DNA of 64,000 bases from Hydractinia symbiolongicarpus (taxonomy: Eukaryota > Cnidaria > Hydrozoa > Anthoathecata > Hydractiniidae): the NCBI RefSeq assembly GCF_029227915.1, contig NC_079881.1, forward strand, positions 31,287,501 to 31,351,500. The letters run 5' to 3'. Both the position numbers and the translations under genes were made by a program. Of the stretch, positions 11,929-24,592 are shown piece after piece. Under the pieces are notes generated by a model. That model made no database searches and was not told the origin of the DNA. It was given only the letters and a program-made list of their open reading frames with translations. Position 1 is the stretch's first letter. The number at the start of each line of letters is the position of its first letter.

Positions 11929-13768
11929 AGGTCACAGTCCAAAGTTAGTTCAATTAAGTCCCACAGTCAATCGTTTCATTGTTAAAAGCGATGCAACCTA
12001 GTAATATCAGAAAAATATCGCTAAATACATGTTGGTACGAATATGTGACCCAACCATTGAAGCTCAAACGGAGTGACACCGTTAGAAAGTCAATGAAATG
12101 TAGTTTTTGAAACTGTTGCTATTTCTTCAGCGCGCGATAACGGCTAGGATTGGTCCCACAGTAAAAAAATGACTTTTTTATCTTAATTTTTAAATGAAGC
12201 GGTACCACAGCGCCCAGTGTAATTGCTGAGTTTCGGCAATCATGTCAAATTGAGAAGAATGTTATTTCTTGGAGTCCAATTTTCTCATTTATCACATTTA
12301 TTAGGTCACAGTCCAAAGTTAGTTCGATTAAGTCCCACAGTCAATCGTTTCATTGTTAAAAGCGATGCAACCTAGTAATATCAGAAAAATATCGCTACGA
12401 ATATGTGACCCAACCGTTGTAACTCAAACGAAGTGACACCGTTAGAAAGTCAATGAAATGTTGTTTTTGAAAATGTTGCTATTTCTTCAGCGCGCGATAA
12501 CGGCTAGGATTGGTCCCACAGTAAAAAATGACTTATTAATGTAAATTTTTAAAAGAAGCGCTACCACAGCGCCCAGTGTAAACGCTGAGTTCCGGCAATC
12601 ATGTCAAATTAAGAAGAATGTTATTTCTTGGAGTCCAATTGTCTCATTTATCACATTTATCAGGTCACAGTCCAAAGTTAGTTCAATTAAGTCCCACAGT
12701 CAATCGTTTAATTGTTAAAAGCGATGCAACCTAGTAATATCAGAAAAATATCGCTAAATACATGTTGGTACGAATATGTGACCCAACCATTGAAGCTCAA
12801 ACGGAGTGACACCGTTAGAAAGTCAATGAAATGTAGTTTTTGAAACTGTTGCTATTTCTTCAGCGCGCGATAACGGCTAGGATTGGTCCCACAGTAAAAA
12901 AATGACTTTTTTATCTTAATTTTTAAATGAAGCGGTACCACAGCGCCCAGTGTAATTGCTGAGTTTCGGCAATCATGTCAAATTGAGAAGAATGTTATTT
13001 CTTGGAGTCCAATTTTCTCATTTATCACATTTATTAGGTCACAGTCCAAAGTTAGTTCGATTAAGTCCCACAGTCAATCGTTTCATTGTTAAAAGCGATG
13101 CAACCTAGTAATATCAGAAAAATATCGCTACGAATATGTGACCCAACCGTTGTAACTCAAACGAAGTGACACCGTTAGAAAGTCAATGAAATGTAGTTTT
13201 TGAAAATGTTGCTATTTCTTCAGCGCGCGATAACGGCTAGGATTGGTCCCACAGTAAAAAATGACTTATTAATGTAAATTTTTAAAAGAAGCGCTACCAC
13301 AGCGCCCAGTGTAAACGCTGAGTTCCGGCAATCATGTCAAATTAAGAAGAATGTTATTTCTTGGAGTCCAATTGTCTCATTTATCACATTTATCAGGTCA
13401 CAGTCCAAAGTTAGTTCAATTAAGTCCCACAGTCAATCGTTTAATTGTTAAAAGCGATGCAACCTAGTAATATCAGAAAAATATCGCTAAATACATGTTG
13501 GTACGAATATGTGACCCAACCATTGAAGCTCAAACGGAGTGACACCGTTAGAAAGTCAATGAAATGTAGTTTTTGAAACTGTTGCTATTTCTTCAGCGCG
13601 CGATAACGGCTAGGATTGGTCCCACAGTAAAAAAATGACTTTTTTATCTTAATTTTTAAATGAAGCGGTACCACAGCGCCCAGTGTAATTGCTGAGTTTC
13701 GGCAATCATGTCAAATTGAGAAGAATGTTATTTCTTGGAGTCCAATTTTCTCATTTATCACATTTATT
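11929..13768. repeat. 733-bp dimeric higher-order repeat, 2.5 copies
   Basis: Monomers of 374 bp (11929, 12662, 13395), marked by CAACCATTGAAGCTC and CATGTCAAATTGAG, alternate with short 359-bp monomers (12303, 13036) marked by AGTTCGATTAAG and GAAAATGTTGC. The marker CAACCATTGA is at 12051, 12784 and 13517, giving two spacings of exactly 733 bp. The copies are almost the same; one visible difference is ATGTTGTTTTTG instead of ATGTAGTTTTTG in the copy at 12303. Confidence 0.93.
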
Positions 13769-14146
13769 AGGTCACAGTCCAAAGTTAGTTCGATTAAGTC
13801 CCACAGTCAATCGTTTCATTGTTAAAAGCGATGCAACTTAGTAATATTAAAAAAAATATCGCTAAATACATGTTGGTACGAATATTTGACCCCACCGTTG
13901 TAACTCAAACGGAGTGACACCGTTAGAAACTCAATGAATTGTAGTTTTTGAAACTGTTTCTATTTCTTCAGCGCGCGATAACGGCTAGGATTGGTCCCAC
14001 AGTAAAAAAAGGACTTTTCTTTTATCTTAATTCTTAAATGAAGCGGTACCACAGCGACCAGTGTAATCGCTGCGTTTCAGCAATCATGCCAAATTAAGAA
14101 GAATGTTATTTCTTGGAGTCCAATTGTCTCATTTATCACATATATC
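13769..14146. repeat. Single 378-bp linking monomer
   Basis: This monomer begins like the short copies before it (AGTTCGATTAAG), has AACTTAGTAATATTAAA and ATTTGACCCCACC, then ends in the A style (GCGACCAGTG, GCTGCGTTTCAGC). It contains private changes such as AATGAATTGTAG and AAAGGACTTTTCTTTT. It sits between two duplicated blocks and looks like a mosaic. Confidence 0.85.
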
Positions 14147-16370
14147 AGGTCACAGTCCAAAGTTAGTTCAATTAAGTCCCACAGTCAAACGTTTCATTGT
14201 TAAAAGCGATGCAACCTAGTAATATCAAAAAAAATATCGCTAAATACATGTTGGTACGAATATTTGACCCCACCGTTGTAACTCAAACGGACTGACACCA
14301 TTAAAAAGTCAATCAAATGTAGTTTTTGAAACGGTCGCTATTTCTTCAGCGCGCGATAACGGCTAGGATTGGTCCCACAGTAAAAAAATGACTTTTTTTT
14401 ATCTTAATTCTTAAATGAAGCGGTACCACAGCGCCCAGTGTAGTTGCTGAGTTTCGGCAATCATGTCAAATTATGAAGAATGTTATTTCTTGGAGTCCAA
14501 ATGTCTCATTTATCACACTTATCAGGTCACAGTCCAAAGTTAGTTCAATTAAGTCCCACAGTCAATCGTTTCATTGTTAAAAGCGATGCAACCTAGTAAT
14601 ATCAGAAAAATACCGCTAAATACATGTTGGTACGAATATGTGACCCGACCGTTCTAACTCAAACGGATTGACACCGTTAGAAAGTCAATGAAATGTAGTT
14701 TTTGAAACTGTTGCTATTTCTTCAGCCCGCGATAACGGCTAGGATTGGTCCCACAGTAAAAAAAATGACTTTTTTTTATCTTAATTCTTAAATGAAGCGG
14801 TACCACAGCGACCAGTGTAATCGCTGAGTTTCAGCAATCATGCCAAATTAAGAAGAATGTTATTTCTTGGAGTCCAATTGTCTCATTTATCACATTTATC
14901 AGGTCACAGTCCAAAGTTAGTTCAATTAAGTCCCACAGTCAAACGTTTCATTGTTAAAAGCGATGCAACCTAGTAATATCAAAAAAAATATTGCTAAATA
15001 CATGTTGGTACAAATATTTGACCCAACCGTTGTAACTCAAACGGACTAACACCATTAAAAAGTCAATCAAATGTAGTTTTTGAAACGGTCGCTATTTCTT
15101 CAGCGCGCAATAACGGCTAGGATTGGTCCCACAGTAAAAAAATGACTTTTTTATCTGAATTCTTAAATGAAGCGGTACCACAGCGCCCAGTGTAATTGCT
15201 GAGTGTCGGCAATCATGTCAAATTAAGAAGAATGTTATTTCTTGGAGTCCAATTGTCTCATTTATCACATTTATCAGGTCACAGTCCAAAGTTAATTCAA
15301 TTAAGTCCCACAGTCAATCGTTTCATTGTTAAAAGCGATGCAACCTAGTAATATCAGAAAAATATCGCTACGAATATGTGACCCAACCGTTGTAACTCAA
15401 ACGAAGTGACACCGTTAAAAACTCAATGAAATGTAGTTTTTGAAACTGTTGCTATTTCTGCAGCGCGCGATAACGGCTAGGATTGGTCCCACAGTAAAAA
15501 AATGACTTTTTTTTATCTTTATTCTTAAATGAAGCGGTACCACAGCGACCAGTGTAATCGCTGCGTTTCAGCAATCATGCCAAATTAAGAAGAATGTTAT
15601 TTCTTGGAGTCCAATTGTCTCATTTATCACATTTATCAGGTCACAGTCCAAAGTTAGTTCAATTAAGTTCCACAGTCAATCGTTTCATTGTTAAAAGCGA
15701 TGCAACCTAGTAATATCAAAAAAAATATCGCTAAATACATGTTGGTACGAATATTTGACCCAACCGTTGTAACTCAAACGGACTAACACCATTAAAAAGT
15801 CAATCAAATGTAGTTTTTGAAACTGTAGCTATTTCTTCAGCGCGCAATAACGGCTAGGATTGGTCCCACAGTAAAAAATGACTTTTTTATCTTAATTCTT
15901 AAATGAAGCGGTACCACAGCGCCCAGTGTAATTGCTGAGTTTCGGCAATCATGTCAAATTAAGAAGAATGCTATTTCTTGGAGTCCAATTGTCTCATTTA
16001 TCACATTTATCAGTTGACAATCCAAATTTAGCTCAATTAAGTCCCACAGTCAATCGTTTCGTTGTTAAAAGCGATGCAACCTAGTAATATCAGAAAAATA
16101 TCGCTACCAATATGTGACCCAACCGTTGTAACTCAAACGCAGTGACACCGTTAGAAAGTCAATGAAATGTAGTTTTTGAAACTGTTGCTATTTCTTCAGC
16201 GCGCGATAACGGCTAGGATTGGTCCCACAGTAAAAAATGACTTATTAATGTAAATTTTTAAAAGAAGCGCTACCACAGGGCCCAGTATAAACGCTGAGTT
16301 CCGGCAATCATGTCAAATTAAAAAGAATGTTATTTCTTGGAGTCCAATTGTCTCATTTATCACATTTATC
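14147..16370. repeat. 2,224-bp hexamer, first copy
   Basis: Six monomers start at 14147, 14524, 14901, 15276, 15638 and 16012 (lengths 377, 377, 375, 362, 374, 359). Diagnostic variants include ACCCGACCGTTCTAAC, CTTCAGCCCGCG, CTGAGTGTCGG, TTCTGCAGCGCG, AAGTTCCACAG, ACTGTAGCTATT, CAGTTGACAATCC, TTTCGTTGTT and CACAGGGCCCAG. All of these recur 2,224 bp downstream. Confidence 0.95.
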
Positions 16371-18594
16371 AGGTCACAGTCCAAAGTTAGTTCAATTAAG
16401 TCCCACAGTCAAACGTTTCATTGTTAAAAGCGATGCAACCTAGTAATATCAAAAAAAATATCGCTAAATACATGTTGGTACGAATATTTGACCCCACCGT
16501 TGTAACTCAAACGGACTGACACCATTAAAAAGTCAATCAAATGTAGTTTTTGAAACGGTCGCTATTTCTTCAGCGCGCGATAACGGCTAGGATTGGTCCC
16601 ACAGTAAAAAAATGACTTTTTTTTATCTTAATTCTTAAATGAAGCGGTACCACAGCGCCCAGTGTAGTTGCTGAGTTTCGGCAATCATGTCAAATTATGA
16701 AGAATGTTATTTCTTGGAGTCCAAATGTCTCATTTATCACACTTATCAGGTCACAGTCCAAAGTTAGTTCAATTAAGTCCCACAGTCAATCGTTTCATTG
16801 TTAAAAGCGATGCAACCTAGTAATATCAGAAAAATACCGCTAAATACATGTTGGTACGAATATGTGACCCGACCGTTCTAACTCAAACGGATTGACACCG
16901 TTAGAAAGTCAATGAAATGTAGTTTTTGAAACTGTTGCTATTTCTTCAGCCCGCGATAACGGCTAGGATTGGTCCCACAGTAAAAAAAATGACTTTTTTT
17001 TATCTTAATTCTTAAATGAAGCGGTACCACAGCGACCAGTGTAATCGCTGAGTTTCAGCAATCATGCCAAATTAAGAAGAATGTTATTTCTTGGAGTCCA
17101 ATTGTCTCATTTATCACATTTATCAGGTCACAGTCCAAAGTTAGTTCAATTAAGTCCCACAGTCAAACGTTTCATTGTTAAAAGCGATGCAACCTAGTAA
17201 TATCAAAAAAAATATTGCTAAATACATGTTGGTACAAATATTTGACCCAACCGTTGTAACTCAAACGGACTAACACCATTAAAAAGTCAATCAAATGTAG
17301 TTTTTGAAACGGTCGCTATTTCTTCAGCGCGCAATAACGGCTAGGATTGGTCCCACAGTAAAAAAATGACTTTTTTATCTGAATTCTTAAATGAAGCGGT
17401 ACCACAGCGCCCAGTGTAATTGCTGAGTGTCGGCAATCATGTCAAATTAAGAAGAATGTTATTTCTTGGAGTCCAATTGTCTCATTTATCACATTTATCA
17501 GGTCACAGTCCAAAGTTAATTCAATTAAGTCCCACAGTCAATCGTTTCATTGTTAAAAGCGATGCAACCTAGTAATATCAGAAAAATATCGCTACGAATA
17601 TGTGACCCAACCGTTGTAACTCAAACGAAGTGACACCGTTAAAAACTCAATGAAATGTAGTTTTTGAAACTGTTGCTATTTCTGCAGCGCGCGATAACGG
17701 CTAGGATTGGTCCCACAGTAAAAAAATGACTTTTTTTTATCTTTATTCTTAAATGAAGCGGTACCACAGCGACCAGTGTAATCGCTGCGTTTCAGCAATC
17801 ATGCCAAATTAAGAAGAATGTTATTTCTTGGAGTCCAATTGTCTCATTTATCACATTTATCAGGTCACAGTCCAAAGTTAGTTCAATTAAGTTCCACAGT
17901 CAATCGTTTCATTGTTAAAAGCGATGCAACCTAGTAATATCAAAAAAAATATCGCTAAATACATGTTGGTACGAATATTTGACCCAACCGTTGTAACTCA
18001 AACGGACTAACACCATTAAAAAGTCAATCAAATGTAGTTTTTGAAACTGTAGCTATTTCTTCAGCGCGCAATAACGGCTAGGATTGGTCCCACAGTAAAA
18101 AATGACTTTTTTATCTTAATTCTTAAATGAAGCGGTACCACAGCGCCCAGTGTAATTGCTGAGTTTCGGCAATCATGTCAAATTAAGAAGAATGCTATTT
18201 CTTGGAGTCCAATTGTCTCATTTATCACATTTATCAGTTGACAATCCAAATTTAGCTCAATTAAGTCCCACAGTCAATCGTTTCGTTGTTAAAAGCGATG
18301 CAACCTAGTAATATCAGAAAAATATCGCTACCAATATGTGACCCAACCGTTGTAACTCAAACGCAGTGACACCGTTAGAAAGTCAATGAAATGTAGTTTT
18401 TGAAACTGTTGCTATTTCTTCAGCGCGCGATAACGGCTAGGATTGGTCCCACAGTAAAAAATGACTTATTAATGTAAATTTTTAAAAGAAGCGCTACCAC
18501 AGGGCCCAGTATAAACGCTGAGTTCCGGCAATCATGTCAAATTAAAAAGAATGTTATTTCTTGGAGTCCAATTGTCTCATTTATCACATTTATC
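16371..18594. repeat. 2,224-bp hexamer, second copy
   Basis: Monomer starts at 16371, 16748, 17125, 17500, 17862 and 18236, with the same six lengths as the preceding block. About twenty rare variants checked are all shared at an offset of 2,224 bp, and I found no difference inside the block. Similarity ends at the next monomer, where AGTTTAATTAAG replaces AGTTCAATTAAG (about 18618) and the CAAACG variant is absent. This is either a very recent tandem duplication or an assembly duplication. Confidence 0.95.
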
Positions 18595-21500
18595 AGGTCA
18601 CAGTCCAAAGTTAGTTTAATTAAGTCCCACAGTCAATCGTTTAAATGTTAAAAGCGATGCAACCTAGTAATATCAGAAAAATATCGCTAAATACATGTTG
18701 GTACGAATATGTGACCCACCGGTTGTAACTCAAACGGAGTGACACCGTTAGAAAGTCAATGAAATGTAGTTTTTGAAACTGTTGCTATTTCTTCAGCGCG
18801 CGATAACGGCTAGGATTGGTCCCACAGTAAAAAATGACTTATTAATGTAAATTTTTAAAAGAAGCGCTACCACAGCGCCCAGTGTAAACGCTGAGTTCCG
18901 GCAATCATGTCCAATTAAGAAGAATGTTATTTCTTGGAGTCCAATTGTCTCATTTATCACATTTATCAGGTCACAGTCCAAAGTTAGTTCAATTAAGTCC
19001 CACAGTCAATCGTTTCATTGTTAAAAGCGATGCAACCTAGTAATATCAAAAAAAAATATCGCTAAATACATGTTGGTACGAATATTTGACCCAACCGTTG
19101 TTACTCAAACGGACTTACACCATTAAAAAGTCAATCAAATGTAGTTTTTGAAACTGTCGCTATTTCTTCAGCGCGCAATAACGGCTAGGATTGGTCCCAC
19201 AGTAAAAAATGACTTTTTTTATCTTAATTCTTAAATGAAGCGGTACCACAGCGCTCAGTGTAATTGCTGAGTTTCGGCAATCATGTCAAATTAAGAAGAA
19301 TGTTATTTCTTGGAGTCCAATTGTCTCATGTATCACATTTATCAGGTCACAGTCCAAAGTTAGTTCAATTAAGTCCCACAGTCAATCGTTTCATTGTTAA
19401 AAGCGATACAACCTAGTAATATCAGAAAAATATCGCTAAATACATGTTGGTACGAATATGTGACGCAACCGTTGTAACTGAAGTGGATTGATACCGTTAG
19501 AAAGTCAATGAAATGTAGTTTTTGAAACTGTTGCTATTTCTTCAGTGCGCGCTAACGGCTAGGATTGGTCCCACAATAAAAAATGACTTTTTTTAGCTTA
19601 ATTCTTTAATGAAGCGCTACCACAGCGCCCAGGGTAATCGCTGAGTTTCGACAATCTTGTCAAATTAAGAAGAATTTTATTTCTTGGAGTCCAATTGTCT
19701 CATTTATCACATTTATCAGGTCACAGTCCAAAGTTAGTTCAATTAAGTCCCACAGTCAATCGTTTCATTGTTAAAAGCGATACAACCTAGTAATATCAGA
19801 AAAATATTGCTACGAATATGTGACCCAACCGTTGTAACTCAAACGGAGTGACACCGTAGGAAAGTCAATGAAATGTAGTTTTTGAAACTGTTGCTATTTC
19901 TTCAGTGCGCGCTAACGGCTAGGATTGGTCCCACAGTAAAAAATCACTTATTAATGTAAATTTTTAAAAGAAGCGCTACCACAGCGCCCAGTGTAAACGC
20001 TGAGTTCCGGCAATCATGTCCAATTAAGAAGAATGTTATTTCTTGGAGTCCAATTGTCTCATTTATCACATTTATCAGGTCACAGTCCAAAGTTAGTTCA
20101 ATTAAGTCCCACAGTCAGTCGTTTCATTGTTGAAAGCGATGCAACCTAGTAATATCAAAAAAAAATATCGCTAAATACATGTTGGTACGAATATTTGACC
20201 CAACCGTTGTTACTCAAACGGACTTACACCATTAAAAAGTCAATCAAATGTAGTGTTTGAAGCTGTCGCTATTTCTTCAGCGCGCAATAACGGCTAGGAT
20301 TGGTCCCACAGTAAAAAATGACTTTTTTATCTTAATTCTTAAATGAAGCGGTACCACAGCGCCCAGTGTAATTGCTGAGTTTCGGCAATCATGTCAACTG
20401 AAGAAGAATGTTATTTCTTGGAGTCCAATTGTCTCATGTATCACATTTATCAGGTCACAGTCCAAAGTTAGTTCAATTAAGTCCCACAGTCAATCGTTTC
20501 ATTGTTAAAAGCGATACAACCTAGTAATATCAGAAAAATATCGCTAAATACATGTTGGTACGAATATGTGACGCACCGTTGTAACTGAAGTGGATTGATA
20601 CCGTTAGAAAGTCAATGAAATGTAGTTTTTGAAACTGTTGCTATTTCTTCAGTGCGCGCTAACGGCTACGATTGGTCCCACAATAAAAAATGACTTTTTT
20701 TAGCTAAATTCTTAAATGAAGCGCTACCACAGTGTCCAGTGTAATCGCTCAGTTTCGGCAATCTTGTCAAATTAAGAAGAATTTTATTTCTTGGAGTCCA
20801 ATTGTCATCTTTATCACATTTATCAGTTGACAGTCCAAATTTAGTTCAATTAAGTCCCACAGTCAATAGTTTCATAGTTAAAAGCGATGCAACCTAGTAA
20901 TATCAGAAAAATGTCGCTAAATACATGTTGGTACGAATATGTGACCCAACCGTTGTAACTCAAACAAAGTGACACCGTTAGAAAGTCAATGAAATGTAGT
21001 TTTTGAAACTGTTGCTATATTTTTAGCGCGCGATAACGGCTAGGATTGGTCCCACAGTAAAAAAATTATTCTTTTTTATCTTAATTCTTAAATGAAGCGG
21101 TAACACAGCGACCAGTGCAATCGCTGAGTTTCAGCAATCATGCCAAATTAAGAAGAATGTTATTTCTTGGAGTCCAATTGTCTCATTTATCACATTTATC
21201 AGGTCACAGTCCAAAGTTAGTTCAATTAAGTCCCACAGTCAATCGTTTCATTGTTAAAAGCGATACAACCTAGTAATATCAGAAAAATACCGCTAAATAC
21301 ATGTTGGTACGAATATGTGACCCAACCGTTGTAACTCAAACGAAGTGACACCGTTAGAAAGTCAATGAAATGTAGTTTTTGAAACTGTTGCTATTTTTTT
21401 AGCGCGCGATAACGGCTAGGATTGGTCCCACATTAAAAAAAAATGACTTTTTTTTTATCTTAATTCTTAAATGAAGCGGTACCACAGCGACCAGTGTAAT

Positions 21501-22331
21501 CGCTGAGTTTCAGCAATCATGCCAAATTAGGAAGAATGTTATTTCTTGGAGTCCAATTGTCTCATTTATCACATTTATCAGGTCACAGTCCAAAGTTAGT
21601 TCAATTAAGTCCCACAGTCAAACGTTTCATTGTTAAAAGCGATGCAACCTAGTAATATCAAAAAAATATTGCTAAATACATGTTGGTACGAATATTTGAC
21701 CCAACCGTTGTAACTCAAACGGACTAACACCATTAAAAAGTCAATCAAATGTAGTTTTTGAAACGGTCGCTATTTCTTCAGCGCGCAATAACGGCTAGGA
21801 TTGGTCCCACAGTAAAAAAAATGATTTTTTTTTTATCTTAATTCTTAAATGAAGCGGTAACACAGCGACCAGTGCAATCGCTGAGTTTCAGCAATCATGC
21901 CAAATTAAGAAGAATGTTATTTCTTGGAGTCCAATTGTCTCATTTATCACATTTATCAGGTCACAGTCCAAAGTTAGTTCAATTAAGTCCCACAGTCAAA
22001 CGTTTCATTGTTAAAAGCGATGCAACCTAGTAATATCAAAAAAAATATCGCTAAATACATGTTGGTACGAATATGTGACCCAACCGTTGTAACTCAAACG
22101 GAGTGACACCGTTAGAAAGTCAATGAAATGTAGTTTTTGAAACTGTTGCTATTTCTTCAGTGCGCGCTAACGGCTAGGATTGGTCCCACAGTAAAAAATC
22201 ACTTATTAATGTAAATTTTTAAAAGAAGCGCTACCACAGCGCCCATTGTAAACGCTGAGTTCCGGCAATCATGTCCAATTAAGAAGAATGTTATTTCTTG
22301 GAGTCCAATTGTCTCATTTATCACATTTATC
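18595..22331. repeat. Mixed monomers including the GAAGTGGATTGATACC family
   Basis: Starts at 18595, 18968, 19344, 19718, 20077, 20452, 20825, 21201, 21580 and 21958. The monomers at 18968 and 20077 are B-like with GTTGTTACTC and GGACTTACACC; each is followed by one with GTGACGCA...GAAGTGGATTGATACC and AGTGCGCGCTAACGG (19344, 20452). The one at 19718 is short. The one at 20825 belongs to a rare family with CAGTTGACAGTCC, CAATAGTTTCATAG and ATGTCGCTAAAT. No single higher-order period covers the whole segment. Confidence 0.88.
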
Positions 22332-24592
22332 AGGTCACAGTCCAAAGTTAGTTCAATTAAGTCCCACAGTCAGTCGTTTCATTGTTAAAAGCGATGCAAC
22401 CTAGTAATATCAAAAAAAAATATCGCTAAATACATGTTGGTACGAATATTTGACCCAACCGTTGTTACTCAAACGGACTTACACCATTAAAAAGTCAATC
22501 AAATGTAGTTTTTGAAACTGTCGCTATTTCTTCAGCGCGCAATAACGGCTAGGATTGGTCCCACAGTAAAAAATGACTTTTTTATCTTAATTCTTAAATG
22601 AAGCGGTACCACAGCGCCCAGTGTAATTGCTGAGTTTCGGCAATCATGTCAAATTAAGAAGAATGTTATTTCTTGGAGTCCAATTGTCTCATGTATCACA
22701 TTTATCAGGTCACAGTCCAAAGTTAGTTCAATTAAGTCCCACAGTCAATCGTTTCATTGTTAAAAGCGATACAACCTAGTAATATCAGAAAAATATCGCT
22801 AAATACATGTTGGTACGAATATGTGACGCAACCGTTGTAACTGAAGTGGATGGATACCGTTAGAAAGTCAATGAAATGTAGTTTTTGAAACTGTTGCTAT
22901 TTTTTTAGCGCGCGATAACGGCTAGGATTGGTCCCACAGTAAAAAAAAATGACTTTTTTTTATCTTAATTCTGAAATGAAGCGGTACCACAGCGACCAGT
23001 GTAATCGCTGAGTTTCAGCAATCATGCCAAATTAAGAAGAATGTTATTTCTTGGAGTCCAATTGTCTCATTTATCACATTTATCAGGTCACAGTCCAAAG
23101 TTAGTTCAATTAAGTCCCACAGTCAAACGTTTCATTGTTAAAAGCGATGCAACCTAGTAATATCAAAAAAAATATTGCTAAATACATGTTGGTACGAATA
23201 TTTGACCCAACCGTTGTAACTGAAACGGACTAACACCATTAAAAAGTCAATCAAATGTAGTTTTTGAAACGGTCGCTATTTCTTCAGCGCGCAATAACGG
23301 CTAGGATTGGTCCCACAGTAATAAAAATGATTTTTTTTTATCTTAATTCTTAAATGAAGCGGTAACACAGCGACCAGTGCAATCGCTGAGTTTCAGCAAT
23401 CATGCCAAATTAAGAAGAATGTTATTTCTTGGAGTCCAATTGTCTCATTTATCACATTTATCAGGTCACAGTCCAAAGTTAGTTCAATTAAGTCCCACAG
23501 TCAATCGTTTCATTGTTAAAAGCGATGCAACCTAGTAATATCAAAAAAAATATCGCTAAATACATGTTGGTACGAATATTTGACCCAACCGTTGTTACTC
23601 AAACGGACTTACACCATTAAAAAGTCAATCAAATGTAGTTTTTGAAACTGTCGCTATTTCTTCAGCGCGCAATAACGGCTAGGATTGGTCCCACAGTAAA
23701 AAATGACTTTTTTATCTTAATTCTTAAATGAAGCGGTACCACAGCGCCCAGTGTAATTGCTGAGTTTCGGCAATCATGTCAAATTAAGAAGAATGTTATT
23801 TCTTGGAGTCCAATTGTCTCATGTATCACATTTATCAGGTCACAGTCCAAAGTTAGTTCAATTAAGTCCCACAGTCAATCGTTTCATTGTTAAAAGCGAT
23901 ACAACCTAGTAATATCAGAAAAATATCGCTAAATACATGTTGGTACGAATATGTGACGCAACCGTTGTAACTGAAGTGGATTGATACCGTTAGAAAGTCA
24001 ATGAAATTTAGTTTTTGAAACTGTTGCTATTTTTTTAGCGCGCGATAACGGCTAGGATTGGTCCCACAGTAAAAAAAATGACTTTTTTTTTATCTTAATT
24101 CTTAAATGAAGCGGTACCACAGCGACCAGTGTAATCGCTGAGTTTCAGCAATCATGCCAAATTAAGAAGAATGTTATTTCTTGGAGTCCAATTGTCTCAT
24201 TTATCACATTTATCAGGTCACAGTCCAAAGTTAGTTCAATTAAGTCCCACAGTCAAACGTTTCATTGTTAAAAGCGATGCAACCTAGTAATATCAAAAAA
24301 AATATTGCTAAATACATGTTGGTACGAATATTTGACCCAACCGTTGTAACTGAAACGGACTAACACCATTAAAAAGTCAATCAAATGTAGTTTTTGAAAC
24401 GGTCGCTATTTCTTCAGCGCGCAATAACGGCTAGGATTGGTCCCACAGTAAAAAAAATGATTTTTTTTTATCTTAATTCTTAAATGAAGCGGTAACACAG
24501 CGACCAGTGCAATCGCTGAGTTTCAGCAATCATGCCAAATTAAGAAGAATGTTATTTCTTGGAGTCCAATTGTCTCATTTATCACATTTATC
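22332..24592. repeat. Trimer duplicated in tandem, 1,131 and 1,130 bp
   Basis: Monomers at 22332, 22707 and 23085 correspond in order to those at 23463, 23837 and 24215. The first of each set is the B-like GTTGTTACTC type, the second the GAAGTGGAT type joined to an A-style end, and the third has CTGAAACGGACTAACACC and GGTAACACAGCGACCAGTGCAATCG. Small differences (GGATGGATACC against GGATTGATACC, TCTGAAATG against TCTTAAATG, AATGAAATTTAG) show the two have begun to diverge. Confidence 0.9.

Noticed and set aside
12319-12335. tRNA-like B box (AGTTCGATTAAGTCC), suggesting a SINE origin
   Set aside because: Only the GTTCGA core matches; the following CC is misplaced, no A box is found at a suitable distance upstream, and most families read GTTCAAT.
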